A stretch of DNA of 64,000 nt from an uncultured Sphingomonadaceae bacterium (GCA_947497085.1 CANMFE010000003.1:1-64000); one strand, 5' to 3'. Counted from the stretch's first letter, positions 17,623-25,944 are shown. A program made the numbers and translations. Notes: a model not told the origin generated them from the sequence alone.

Positions 17623-19131
17623 CTAGGCCCGCGGTGCCTGTCGCCGGTAGCTAAGCGCCTCGGCGACATGGATGCGGGATATGGTTTCACTTCCGGCAAG
17701 ATCAGCAATTGTCCGCGACACGCGTAACACACGCGTATAGCTGCGTGCGGACAGGTGCATAGCTTCCGCCGCCTGAGCCAGCAACTGCTGCCCTGCTTCA
17801 TCGGGGGTGGCATGCGCCTCTAGCGCATCGCCATCAATTTCCGCATTGGTACGCGCCTCAATATCCGTATAGCGGTCAGTCTGCACGGCACGTGCAGCGG
17901 CTACGCGTACACTGACTTCATCCGACCCTTCGGCAGGGGGTGGCATGGTAAGGTCACTGGCCGTCACCGCTTCGACTTCAACATGCAGATCGATCCGGTC
18001 GAGCAATGGCCCTGACACTTTCGCCTGATAATCCGCCGCGCATCTGGGTGCGCGCGAACAGGCCAGCGCCGCATCACCCAAATGTCCGCAGCGACACCGG
18101 TTCATCGCGGCAATCATCTGTACGCGCGCGGGAAAGGTCACATGCGCATTGGCCCGCGCCACACTGACCTCGCCGGTTTCCAGCGGCTGACGCAGCGAAT
18201 CGAGCACGCTGCGCTGGAATTCGGGTAATTCATCAAGGAACAAGACACCCATATGCGCCAGCGAGACCTCGCCCGGCTTTACCTTGAGCCCGCCGCCCAC
18301 CAGTGCAGGCATGGATGCGCTATGGTGCGGCGCACGGAAAGGGCGTGACTGCTGCATCCTGCCTTCTTCCAGCGTACCGGCCACCGATCCCACCATCGAC
18401 ACTTCAAGCGCTTCTTCAGATGAAAGCGGCGGCAAAATACCGGGCAGACAGGATGCCAATAATGATTTGCCTGCCCCCGGCGGCCCGACCATCAGCAGGT
18501 TGTGCCCGCCCGCCGCCGCAATTTCCAATGCGCGTTTGGCGGTTTCCTGCCCCTTCACTTTCTTGAGGTCCACGCTGCGCACCGGTGCCTCCGCCTCGCC
18601 TGCGCGCGGCGGCGCAAGCTGCGACACACCCTTCAAATGGTTGAGCAATGACAATAGATCAGGTGCCGCCACAATATTAAGCTCGCCAGCCCATGCCGCC
18701 TCCGGCCCCTGCGATGCCGGACAGATAAGGCCTTTATCTCCGCCAGAAGCATGCAGCGCAGCAAGCAATACACCGGGGGAAGGCGCAATCCGGCCATCAA
18801 GCGATAATTCACCCACCACTATAAATTCGGATAACAGCTCTGCGTCCACTATGCCCATGGCGGACAGCAGGCCCAAGGCAATGGGCAGGTCGTAATGCGA
18901 CCCTTCCTTGGGTAGGTCAGCAGGTGAAAGGTTGACGGTGATTCGCTTGGGCGGCAGCGAAAGCCCCATGGCAGCAATCGCGGCGCGAACCCGTTCGCGG
19001 CTTTCCGCCACCGCCTTGTCGGCAAGCCCCACCACATTGAAAGCGGGTATACCGGGCGCAATCTGCACCTGCACTTCCACCCCGCGTGCCTCCAGCCCCA
19101 GATAGGCCGTGGTCAAAACTATCGCTACCAT
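17623..19131 (-). CDS. YifB/ComM-family Mg-chelatase-like AAA ATPase
   Basis: A 502-residue protein of the YifB (ComM) family. The N-terminal ChlI-like domain (about 1-170) includes NVVGLADKAVAESRERVRAA. The AAA domain has the Walker A motif GPPGAGKS, Walker B LFLDELPEF, and the cysteine pair region CRCGH...CSRAPRC. ComM is a branch-migration helicase that promotes integration of incoming DNA during natural transformation, so this gene hints at competence, though many non-competent species carry it. The start at 19131 fits the conserved N-terminus; upstream frame to 19503 is not conserved-looking. Confidence 0.93.
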   Translation of the reverse strand: MVAIVLTTAYLGLEARGVEVQVQIAPGIPAFNVVGLADKAVAESRERVRAAIAAMGLSLPPKRITVNLSPADLPKEGSHYDLPIALGLLSAMGIVDAELLSEFIVVGELSLDGRIAPSPGVLLAALHASGGDKGLICPASQGPEAAWAGELNIVAAPDLLSLLNHLKGVSQLAPPRAGEAEAPVRSVDLKKVKGQETAKRALEIAAAGGHNLLMVGPPGAGKSLLASCLPGILPPLSSEEALEVSMVGSVAGTLEEGRMQQSRPFRAPHHSASMPALVGGGLKVKPGEVSLAHMGVLFLDELPEFQRSVLDSLRQPLETGEVSVARANAHVTFPARVQMIAAMNRCRCGHLGDAALACSRAPRCAADYQAKVSGPLLDRIDLHVEVEAVTASDLTMPPPAEGSDEVSVRVAAARAVQTDRYTDIEARTNAEIDGDALEAHATPDEAGQQLLAQAAEAMHLSARSYTRVLRVSRTIADLAGSETISRIHVAEALSYRRQAPRA

Positions 19132-19330
19132 GCCATATATTCCCTGTTTGTTCCTTATCATCGCTAGCGCATATCTGCCATGAGAGTCGAGAAAAATCAT
19201 CGACTTGGCCAGAATTTCCCGCACTGCTTCGGCGGCCATTCCGACAGACTGCCCCCATATTTCGGCGAACATCATGATTTCGCACCATGTACAGCTTGCG
19301 AAATCGCCCTGCACACACCAGATAATATGC

Positions 19331-19636
19331 ATGCGCAAAGGCAAAGGCAGATCTTTTACAAATCGCGGCGGTATGCGGCTTGTCATGCTGGTGACCGGTA
19401 TATTCCTGGTGCTGATATCACCCATTATCGGCGCGATTCCGGGGCCTGGCTTTATCATCGTTTTCCCGATCGGCCTGGCATTGATCCTGAAAAGTTCGCG
19501 CACTGCAAAGCGGCTTTACGCGCGTTTTGTGCACAAATTCCCGCGCTATGGCCATTGGACCAACCGGTTGCTGCGCCAGCGTTATCGCCGCAAGGCCAAG
19601 GATATGGCGGAAACCGATGCCAGCAACGCAGCCTAA
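19331..19636 (+). CDS. small membrane protein with PGPG motif
   Basis: A 101-residue protein with two closely spaced hydrophobic segments around the motif IPGPGF (about residue 36), followed by a basic tail (RLLRQRYRRKAKD). This matches a family of small inner-membrane proteins named after the PGPGW-like motif, whose function is not known. The ATG at 19331 fits; the frame is open further upstream but that part overlaps the yifB promoter region and lacks membrane or protein character. It lies just upstream of rpmH. Confidence 0.7.
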   Translation: MRKGKGRSFTNRGGMRLVMLVTGIFLVLISPIIGAIPGPGFIIVFPIGLALILKSSRTAKRLYARFVHKFPRYGHWTNRLLRQRYRRKAKDMAETDASNAA

Positions 19637-19664
19637 AAAAGAGCGGGAAAGCGGCTGTTCACGC

Positions 19665-19693
19665 TTGACTTTGCACGCACGCCCACGTAATTG
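19665..19693 (+). promoter_or_regulatory. putative sigma-70-type promoter for rpmH
   Basis: TTGACT (19665-19670) and TAATTG (19688-19693) are separated by 17 bases, about 95 bases before the rpmH start. The -35 is near consensus and the -10 is weaker. Confidence 0.5.
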
Positions 19694-19785
19694 CCCTGTC
19701 TTTCGCGGGCTATGCGACAAAAGATACGTCCTTTGGCGCAGCCGCAGATATTTACGACAAGATTTTAGAATAAGGATCACGTGCC

Positions 19786-19920
19786 ATGAAACGCACATTT
19801 CAGCCAAGCAACCTCGTGCGCCAGCGTCGTCACGGTTTTCGCAAGCGCATGGCAACCGCCAGCGGCCGCGCCATCCTGCGCGCACGCCGTGCCCGCGGAC
19901 GCAAATCGCTTTCTGCCTAA
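19786..19920 (+). CDS. rpmH: RpmH, ribosomal protein bL34
   Basis: A 44-residue, highly basic ribosomal protein L34, starting MKRTFQPS and ending RGRKSLSA, with the invariant RxxGFRxRM and GRxIxxxRRxxGRxxL pattern. AAGGATCACGTGCC lies in front of the ATG. It begins the conserved rpmH-rnpA-yidD-yidC cluster for RNA processing and membrane insertion. Confidence 0.98.
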   Translation: MKRTFQPSNLVRQRRHGFRKRMATASGRAILRARRARGRKSLSA

Positions 19921-19996
19921 AGGCCTCGCCTGTCCGCTCTGCCGGGCAGTCTGAGCGCATGGTACGCTGACACAGAAAAGCGTATCGAACCCTGTT

Positions 19997-20020
19997 AAAG
20001 CCGCTCCGCCGGGCGGCTTT
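19997..20020 (+). terminator. hairpin between rpmH and rnpA (attenuator-like)
   Basis: An 8-bp perfect stem (AAAGCCGC / GCGGCTTT) with an 8-base loop, about 76 bases after the rpmH stop. It lacks a long T tract, so it may only reduce read-through or stabilise the rpmH message, which is needed in far larger amounts than rnpA. Confidence 0.5.
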
Positions 20021-20053
20021 ACTGATTCGTACCAGACCCCTTTACAAAAAATC

Positions 20054-20431
20054 CTGAAGCGGTCCGATTTCCTTGCCGCGAATCAGGGGCTGCGTATTGT
20101 CACGCCCGGCTTCATCCTGCTGGTACGCCGGGACGCAAATACGGCGTCCACCATGCGAATGGGCGTCACCGTCACCAAAAAAATCGGCAATGCCGTCGCA
20201 CGCAACCGCATGAAGCGGCGTTTTCGTGCATTGATGCGGCAAATCTTGCCCGAATATGGCATTGCGGGCGCAGATCATATCCTGATCGGTCGGGCGCAGG
20301 GCATCGAACGCGATTTTGCAAAACTGCAAGATGATCTCACCCACGCGCTGGAACGCATCCGCAGCGGTAAAACCGACCGCAAACCGGACTTCAAGCGAAA
20401 ACCACGCGGGGGCCAAAAGGGAACGCGATGA
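20054..20431 (+). CDS. rnpA: RnpA, protein component of RNase P
   Basis: The protein subunit of RNase P, which helps the RNA subunit cut the 5' leader from tRNA precursors. The family signature [17 protein letters not shown] is clear. Homology-like sequence ([15 protein letters not shown]...) extends about 33 codons upstream of the first ATG at 20153, and the N-terminal beta strands and substrate cleft depend on that part. No ATG, GTG or TTG is in frame between the stop at 19952 and 20153, so initiation must use a near-cognate codon; CTG at 20054 or ATC at 20051 fit best. A sequencing error is the alternative. Its end overlaps yidD by four bases. Confidence 0.85.
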   Translation: MKRSDFLAANQGLRIVTPGFILLVRRDANTASTMRMGVTVTKKIGNAVARNRMKRRFRALMRQILPEYGIAGADHILIGRAQGIERDFAKLQDDLTHALERIRSGKTDRKPDFKRKPRGGQKGTR

Positions 20432-20637
20432 AGCATATTTTCATCTTCATCGCGCGCGCCTGGCAATGGGGCCCATCACGCATATTGCCGCCCACATGCC
20501 GTTACAGCCCCAGCTGCTCGCAATATGCAATCGAAGCTTTGCAGAAATATGGCGCAATTAAGGGTGGCTGGCTCGCGTTTAAGCGGCTATTGCGCTGTCA
20601 ACCATGGGGCGGGCACGGCCATGACCCAGTGCCATGA
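20428..20637 (+). CDS. yidD: YidD, membrane protein insertion efficiency factor
   Basis: A 69-residue protein with the family's fixed cysteine pattern, [18 protein letters not shown], and the closing [17 protein letters not shown]. YidD sits at the inner membrane and aids insertion by YidC and Sec. Its ATG overlaps the rnpA stop, as is usual. Confidence 0.97.
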   Translation: MKHIFIFIARAWQWGPSRILPPTCRYSPSCSQYAIEALQKYGAIKGGWLAFKRLLRCQPWGGHGHDPVP

Positions 20638-20705
20638 AGAGGGGTAAAATGCACAGCATAGGCTCTATCTTCATGAAAAAAATGAATTTTTAAGGACTGA
20701 TACCG

Positions 20706-22421
20706 GTGGAAAATAAAGGCAATTTTTTAGCAGCGATTCTGTTGGCAGGCATTGTTCTGTTCGGATGGCAATATGCGATGGGATATTTCTACCCCGCCGC
20801 GCCTGAAGAAATCGCCGGTACCAAGGCAGGTGAGCTGGAACAGCCCAGCGTGGCCGAGAGCACAGGCGGCGCAGCCCAGCCCGAGGCCATCCGCCCTGTT
20901 GGTCAGGCGCTTGCGGAAAGCCAGCGCATCCTGATCGACGCACCGCGTGTGCGTGGCTCCATCAACCTGACCGGCGCGCGGATCGATGACCTGATGCTGA
21001 AAGATCACCGCGAAACGCTGGACAAGGACAGTCCGCCTATCCGCTTGCTATCGCCCTCAGGCACTTCAACGCAGCATTTTGCGCAGTTTGGCTGGATTGG
21101 CGAAGGTGTGGAAACCCCCAAAAGCGACACGGTTTGGAGCGCGAATGACACAACCCTTACGCCCGCAACACCGGTCACGCTGAGTTGGACCAATGCCACT
21201 GACCAGCAGTTCCTGATTACCTACAGCATCGACAAGGATTATATGATCACGGCGGAGCAGAGCTTCGTCAATAATGGTGAAAACACTGCCGCCGTGCAGC
21301 CGCTCGGCCTGATCAACCGCACCAATGCCAATGCCGATAATGACGAATGGACCATCCATTCAGGGCCTATTGGCGTGTTTGAGGATGCTGCGGATTTCGA
21401 CAATGACTATGATGATGTGGCCGATGCAGGTCGCAAAGGCATCAGCTTTGCAAATAATGTTGGCTGGGCCGGTTTTACCGACATTTACTGGCTCTCCGCA
21501 CTTATCCCTGCGGACAAGACGGGTAATACAGGCGTAAAAGCGAATTTCCGTTCCTTTGGAGAAGAGCTGTTCCAGAGCGAAATCGTTTATGACAAAACCA
21601 TAGTCGCCGCAGGCAAGACGCACACCACCACCAGCAAGCTGTTTGCGGGTGGTAAGGAAACCAACGTCCTTGAAGCCTATGAGAATGCTGGCATACCACT
21701 GTTCAGCCGCGCCATTGACTGGGGCTGGTTCCGCTGGTTCGCGCAGCCGATGTTCCACCTGCTCGACTGGCTGTTCAAATATATCGGCAATTTCGGCCTG
21801 GCGATTATCGCGCTGGTGTTCATCATCCGCGGCCTGATGTTCCCGATTGCCCAGAAACAGTTCAAATCCATGGCGCAAATGCGCGCGATTCAGCCGAAAA
21901 TGAAGAAAATTCAGGAACGCTACAAGGACGACAAGCAGAAGCAGCAGCAGGAAATCATGGCGCTCTACAAGAAAGAGAAAGCCAATCCGCTGGGTGGCTG
22001 CCTTCCTGTATTTCTGCAGATTCCTATATTCTTTGCACTGTACAAGGTGCTTCGGCTTGCCATTGAGATGCGGCACCAACCCTTTGCTGGCTGGATCAAG
22101 GATCTGAGCGCACCCGATCCGCTGACACCGGTCAACCTGTTCGGCCTGATCCCGTTCGATCCGCCTGCCCTGCTCGCTATCGGTATCCTGCCGATTATTG
22201 TCGGCGTTACCATGTGGCTGCAGTTCAAGCTAAATCCGACTCCGCCAGATCCAGTGCAAAAACAGGTATTTAATATTATGCCATGGATTTTAATGTTCAT
22301 AATGGCACCGTTTGCCGCTGGCCTGCAGCTATACTGGGCAATCTCGAATCTTTTTACTATTGTTCAACAGAAATGGATGTACGCTAGATTCGACAACAAA
22401 AAAAATGCACCAGAAATGTAA
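20706..22421 (+). CDS. yidC: YidC, membrane protein insertase
   Basis: A 571-residue insertase (Oxa1/Alb3 family). The first transmembrane helix is at about residues 7-25. A large periplasmic beta domain (about 60-340) follows, then the conserved five-helix core beginning near DWGWFRWFAQPMFHLLDWLF. The cytoplasmic hairpin region (KQFKSMAQMRAIQPKMKKIQERY) and the CLPVFLQIPIFFALYKVL helix are characteristic. It starts at a GTG with TAAGGACTG in front. The protein is complete. In relatives engB follows directly, but here a foreign AT-rich cassette starts right after the yidC stop. Confidence 0.97.
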   Translation: MENKGNFLAAILLAGIVLFGWQYAMGYFYPAAPEEIAGTKAGELEQPSVAESTGGAAQPEAIRPVGQALAESQRILIDAPRVRGSINLTGARIDDLMLKDHRETLDKDSPPIRLLSPSGTSTQHFAQFGWIGEGVETPKSDTVWSANDTTLTPATPVTLSWTNATDQQFLITYSIDKDYMITAEQSFVNNGENTAAVQPLGLINRTNANADNDEWTIHSGPIGVFEDAADFDNDYDDVADAGRKGISFANNVGWAGFTDIYWLSALIPADKTGNTGVKANFRSFGEELFQSEIVYDKTIVAAGKTHTTTSKLFAGGKETNVLEAYENAGIPLFSRAIDWGWFRWFAQPMFHLLDWLFKYIGNFGLAIIALVFIIRGLMFPIAQKQFKSMAQMRAIQPKMKKIQERYKDDKQKQQQEIMALYKKEKANPLGGCLPVFLQIPIFFALYKVLRLAIEMRHQPFAGWIKDLSAPDPLTPVNLFGLIPFDPPALLAIGILPIIVGVTMWLQFKLNPTPPDPVQKQVFNIMPWILMFIMAPFAAGLQLYWAISNLFTIVQQKWMYARFDNKKNAPEM

Positions 22422-22483
22422 ATTACTGGCTTAAATGAATTTATTTCTTGATATTCACCACAGATTATGCATCTTAGATAATG

Positions 22484-22498
22484 TTAATTTTGGCTTAA
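22484..22498. promoter_or_regulatory. TTAA-N7-TTAA CtrA-type box before the peptide gene
   Basis: TTAA, seven bases, TTAA, ending 21 bases before the ATG of the small peptide gene. This is the full binding consensus of CtrA, whose gene is in this window. The region is AT-rich, so chance occurrence is possible (roughly one in a hundred for a stretch this size). The closeness to the ATG would favour repression, or a very short leader. Confidence 0.4.
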
Positions 22499-22519
22499 CT
22501 AAAAATGAGAGAGGTTTCT

Positions 22520-22654
22520 ATGGATAAATTAGATATTGAAGAAATACCGCAATTAGATGTTGATATTAACTTTGATACGCAGGAAGCTAATTCACAAAAC
22601 GTAGTACACCCTGCATTCGTCCCGATCCTTGTACTGACAGTTATGATTGCTTGA
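22520..22654 (+). CDS. 44-residue peptide, RiPP-precursor-like
   Basis: A short gene not previously obvious because of its size, preceded by GAGAGG. Residues 1-25 are acidic (eight Asp or Glu) and free of basic residues except Lys3, like a leader. Residues 26-44 change to SQNVVHPAFVPILVLTVMIA-type composition: one His, two Pro, otherwise hydrophobic, like a core or membrane-active tail. It is followed by a strong terminator and then two overlapping cupin-like genes. This is the usual order for a precursor peptide made in excess of its modifying enzymes. No cysteine, and no Ser/Thr cluster, so lanthipeptide chemistry is unlikely. No known class recognised; function inferred from context only. 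Confidence 0.6.
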   Translation: MDKLDIEEIPQLDVDINFDTQEANSQNVVHPAFVPILVLTVMIA

Positions 22655-22659
22655 TTATT

Positions 22660-22695
22660 AATAGCCAGTCGGCTTTGCCGACTGGCTATTTTTTG
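22660..22695 (+). terminator. strong intrinsic terminator/attenuator after the peptide gene
   Basis: A 14-bp perfect stem (22660-22673 with 22677-22690), three-base TTT loop and a run of Ts. It starts five bases after the peptide stop and ends 11 bases before the next gene, so most transcripts should stop here with some read-through into the enzyme genes. Confidence 0.9.
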
Positions 22696-22705
22696 GGATA
22701 AGTCT

Positions 22706-23686
22706 ATGAAAATTAACAATGAATATAGAAATTTTTTATTTTCTGATAATCCAGTCAAATATTCAATGAAAAAATATTCAGAGATTGAAAATTTTCGAAA
22801 AATACCAGAGATAAAAAAACTTATAGATAACGCCCTTGATAAGGACATAGATCAAAGCATAAAAAAATTTCTGGAAGGTGATACAAGTTTTATTCATCAA
22901 AAAATTTCATCTTGGTTAAATGAAATGCTTGATGATAGCAAAATACTGCCTCCGTTTAGAGAAGCTCTGGAATTTGACAGCGGTCTATTCAGTAGCATAA
23001 ACTTATTGCAAAAATACGGTATCGGCTTGAGTGTGAGTTGCACCAACAAGCATGACATTCATGAATCAAATAGTAAGGAATTGGAGCAAAGTACTGCTAA
23101 GCGGTCAGTTCTTTTCTCAGGACAGCGTGCATACTTTAAATTCTTAAAGGCGCAAAATGCAATAGTTACAGTGTGGGAATGTGATAAATTTGATGATACA
23201 AGTGAGTTCTCTCAACTAAAGTGCTATGAACCGAAAGATATTACAGTCTCGACTGGCGATATTATTCTAGTTGATGGAACTTATCAAAGTATATCGTTCA
23301 GCAAATGTGACCAAACTGTTGTTTTCCTTCAAGGCGAAAATTTAAACGCAGATTTAGGTATTTCAGTTTCATTCTGCGCCAGAACGAGACAGTTTTTATC
23401 AACATATCCGACCAGTAAGATTGCATTGCGTACTATGGCGATGACATCCGTTCTTAAACACTTAGGAAAGGCTGATGGCCTGACTAACCTCTTTGACGAT
23501 ACTATTACTGGGCCATTTTACACTAGGTGGCATATCATGCGTGAATTAATAGCTGCACTTCCAGCAGATAAAGCATTGCTTGAAATTAAAAAATTTCTAC
23601 AGAATGAGGAAAACCCTTCTGTGAGACGGACTGCAAAGGCAACAATGGAAATTTTGGAAAAAAGGATTGAGCGCAATGTCAGTTAG
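22706..23686 (+). CDS. cupin-like protein without metal histidines, HEAT-like C-terminus
   Basis: A 326-residue protein of no recognised family, strongly AT-rich. The N-terminal third is helical and charged. A beta-rich region (about 133-225) can be aligned by eye with residues 107-190 of the next gene's product: FSGQRAYFKFL against GVPHDHNFNFL, and TGDIILVDGTYQSISFS against PDQVMLYRAHQDIHCQ. At all four metal-histidine positions this protein has other residues (Gln140, Ala142, Thr192, Ile196). The C-terminus (about 268-320) looks like HEAT repeats. It is probably a structural or substrate-binding partner of its neighbour, an inference from the pairing. Confidence 0.65.
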   Translation: MKINNEYRNFLFSDNPVKYSMKKYSEIENFRKIPEIKKLIDNALDKDIDQSIKKFLEGDTSFIHQKISSWLNEMLDDSKILPPFREALEFDSGLFSSINLLQKYGIGLSVSCTNKHDIHESNSKELEQSTAKRSVLFSGQRAYFKFLKAQNAIVTVWECDKFDDTSEFSQLKCYEPKDITVSTGDIILVDGTYQSISFSKCDQTVVFLQGENLNADLGISVSFCARTRQFLSTYPTSKIALRTMAMTSVLKHLGKADGLTNLFDDTITGPFYTRWHIMRELIAALPADKALLEIKKFLQNEENPSVRRTAKATMEILEKRIERNVS

Positions 23687-24581
23687 TGTTTCAGCACGCA
23701 GCAGAAATATTATAGGACTATCTGAGTTCATGGAATTATATAGGCAAGGAAAATATGATGCAAGCGATCCTGAATCTTTAGTAGAAGCTGCCCCCATCTT
23801 AGCTGCACTAAATAATAATAAAGATTTTTTGGGGGAATTCATCTTGGACCAACTCAAAACATCACTTAGTTATCAACGTGATAACTTTTATGGCCCAGCA
23901 GTTTTAAAACTGGGAAATCCTACTGAAACAACCATGATGCGAGCGAATATATGGGCTGCAAAAACTGATGATGAATATAAGAGAGCTCCAAAATCTTTTG
24001 TTTATGGGGTGCCCCATGATCATAATTTTAATTTTTTAACTATTGGTCATTTCGGCCCAGGCTATTCTAGCCTTTTTTATGAGTATGACTATGAAACAGT
24101 CGAAGGTTATACTGGTGAAAAACCTAGTTTGAATAAAATTGGATACAAAACACTAAAGCCAGATCAGGTTATGCTATATCGTGCTCATCAAGATATTCAC
24201 TGTCAATATGCTCCAGAGTCTTTATCAATAACGATAAACGTAATGGATGTATCACCAGATCATCTTTTTAAGGACCAGTACATCTTCGACAAAGATATGA
24301 ATTCTATTGACAATGTAATAAGCCAAAGATGTTCACCTGACCTATTCGAGGTAGCAGGTGCCTTGGGTGATGAAGAAATCACAGAATGCTTAATACATAT
24401 AAGTGAAAAACACGATAGCTCTTACGCTAGAGCTTCTGCATTTAGATCTGCAGTACGGTCAATAGAAAATGAAAAGGATATTGACGCCTTGTTATCAAAA
24501 GGGTTTGCTTCAGGTTGCAAACCTGTTGCATTAATGGCAGAACGACTGAGCCATCTCGTGGATCACCCCACCTTCAAATAG
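23676..24581 (+). CDS. cupin-like putative peptide-modifying metalloenzyme
   Basis: A 301-residue, AT-rich protein. Residues about 108-192 have a cupin-like double-strand pattern with HDH (114 and 116), H125, and HQDIH (171 and 175), enough to hold an iron or similar ion. A helical C-terminal half (about 205-298) resembles HEAT-like repeats. The ATG at 23676 lies nine bases after AAAGGA and inside the end of the previous gene (11-base overlap), so the two proteins are made together, probably as a complex. An oxygen-dependent modification of the 44-residue peptide is my inference; no homologue of known function is recognised. Confidence 0.65.
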   Translation: MSVSVSARSRNIIGLSEFMELYRQGKYDASDPESLVEAAPILAALNNNKDFLGEFILDQLKTSLSYQRDNFYGPAVLKLGNPTETTMMRANIWAAKTDDEYKRAPKSFVYGVPHDHNFNFLTIGHFGPGYSSLFYEYDYETVEGYTGEKPSLNKIGYKTLKPDQVMLYRAHQDIHCQYAPESLSITINVMDVSPDHLFKDQYIFDKDMNSIDNVISQRCSPDLFEVAGALGDEEITECLIHISEKHDSSYARASAFRSAVRSIENEKDIDALLSKGFASGCKPVALMAERLSHLVDHPTFK

Positions 24582-24599
24582 TGAAAATAATACTAAAAA

Positions 24600-25196
24600 T
24601 TGTATAACGCTGTCACCTTCCTGAAATCCGCACCATCGCTGGATTTTCTGCCTGCACCCAAAGTGGCGGAGATCGCTTTTGCGGGTCGGTCCAACGTTGG
24701 CAAATCGTCGTTGCTCAACGCGCTGACCGGACGGCGGGCAATTGCCCGCACGTCCGTCACACCGGGCCGGACGCAGGAGCTCAACTTCTTTGATATTGGC
24801 GACCCGCTCTATTTCCGACTCGTTGACATGCCAGGCTATGGCTATGCCAAGGCGCCAAAGGATGTGGTCAAAAAATGGCGCTTCCTGATTAACGACTATC
24901 TGCGCGGACGGCAGGTGCTCAAACGCACGCTGGTGCTGATCGACAGCCGTCACGGGATCAAGGATGTCGACCGTGATGTTTTGAAAATGCTGGACGAAGC
25001 AGCCGTCAGCTACCGCATAGTCATGACCAAGGCAGACAAGGTGAAACCGACCGCCCTTGCCAAAACAGTGGAGCGCGTCACGGCGGAAGTGCGTAAGCAT
25101 CCGGCCGCGCATCCTGATATTCTTGTGACATCTTCGGAGACGAAACAGGGTATTTCTGAGCTACGTACAGCTGTTGTTGAAGCCGTCGAGGCGTAA
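24600..25196 (+). CDS. engB: EngB/YsxC ribosome-assembly GTPase, shortened 5' end
   Basis: A 198-residue GTPase needed for assembly of the large ribosomal subunit. G1 is GRSNVGKSS, G3 is DMPGYG, and G4 is TKAD. The only possible start is TTG at 24600, because a stop lies two codons upstream; there is no clear ribosome-binding site. Alphaproteobacterial EngB proteins usually carry about 20 or more residues before VTFLKSAP. Here those are replaced by MYNA, exactly where the AT-rich cassette ends. The short form is close in length to that of E. coli, so it is probably functional. Confidence 0.9.
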   Translation: MYNAVTFLKSAPSLDFLPAPKVAEIAFAGRSNVGKSSLLNALTGRRAIARTSVTPGRTQELNFFDIGDPLYFRLVDMPGYGYAKAPKDVVKKWRFLINDYLRGRQVLKRTLVLIDSRHGIKDVDRDVLKMLDEAAVSYRIVMTKADKVKPTALAKTVERVTAEVRKHPAAHPDILVTSSETKQGISELRTAVVEAVEA

Positions 25197-25220
25197 CATC
25201 GCCCCCTTTCTTCCATTACC

Positions 25221-25244
25221 CTTCGACAGGCTCAGGATCAGCGG
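25221..25244 (+). repeat. single CTTCGACAGG-type repeat
   Basis: One 24-base copy of the CTTCGACA-G-GCTCAGG family also found at 8183-8246, here between engB and the GST gene. Confidence 0.7.
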
Positions 25245-25275
25245 TTATAAGGCGGAAAAAAGCGGAAAGGCCCAC

Positions 25276-25944
25276 ATGAAACTGATTATCGGCAACAAGA
25301 ATTATTCCAGCTGGTCATTGCGCGGATGGCTGGCATGCAAACAATCGGGTCTGTCGTTCGAGGAAATTACCGTCCCGCTTTATGGCGAGGAATGGGATAA
25401 AAAACGCCAGGGCGAGGAATTTGCGCCTTCACACGGCAAGGTGCCGATCCTGTGGGATGACGAAACGGTGGTGTGGGACAGTCTGGCCATAGTTGACTGG
25501 CTCGCCGACAAAACGCACCGTGACCGGTTCTGGCCCAAGGACGAGACCGCACGCGGGATGGCCCGTTCCATGTGCGCGGAAATGCATAGCGGTTTTACCC
25601 CGCTGCGCAGCCAGCATCCGATGAATATCCGGCAGAAATACAGTAGCATCACCATTGCCGGGGATGTGCAGGCTGATGTCGTGCGTATATTGGGGCTGTG
25701 GGCGGAGGCTCGGGCACGGTTCGGCAAGCAGGGCCCGTTCCTGTTCGGCACATTCGGCGCGGCGGATATTATGTATGCGCCGGTGGTATCGCGCTTTATC
25801 ACTTATGGTTTCACCCTGCCCGGTTTTGCGCAAAGCTATATGGACACGATCATGGAACATGAATGGATGCGCGAATGGTGCGACGCGGCAGGTGAGGAAA
25901 ACTGGGTGATCGAACAGTTTGAGCAGGACAGCGGCGCGAAATGA
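25276..25944 (+). CDS. glutathione S-transferase family protein
   Basis: A 222-residue GST. The thioredoxin-like N-terminal domain starts MKLIIGNKNYSSWSLRGWL, with serines placed as in Ser-type enzymes, and includes GKVPILWDDETVVWDSLAI (cis-Pro and the E/D-S glutathione contact). The helical C-terminal domain follows. GGAAAGG precedes the ATG. It overlaps dapE by four bases, so both are likely on one message with engB. The substrate is unknown. Confidence 0.88.
   Translation: MKLIIGNKNYSSWSLRGWLACKQSGLSFEEITVPLYGEEWDKKRQGEEFAPSHGKVPILWDDETVVWDSLAIVDWLADKTHRDRFWPKDETARGMARSMCAEMHSGFTPLRSQHPMNIRQKYSSITIAGDVQADVVRILGLWAEARARFGKQGPFLFGTFGAADIMYAPVVSRFITYGFTLPGFAQSYMDTIMEHEWMREWCDAAGEENWVIEQFEQDSGAK

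Noticed and set aside
19132-19503. N-terminal extension of the yifB frame
   Set aside because: YifB proteins begin close to MVAIVLTTAYLGLEARG, and the extension has no family resemblance and overlaps the next gene's region.
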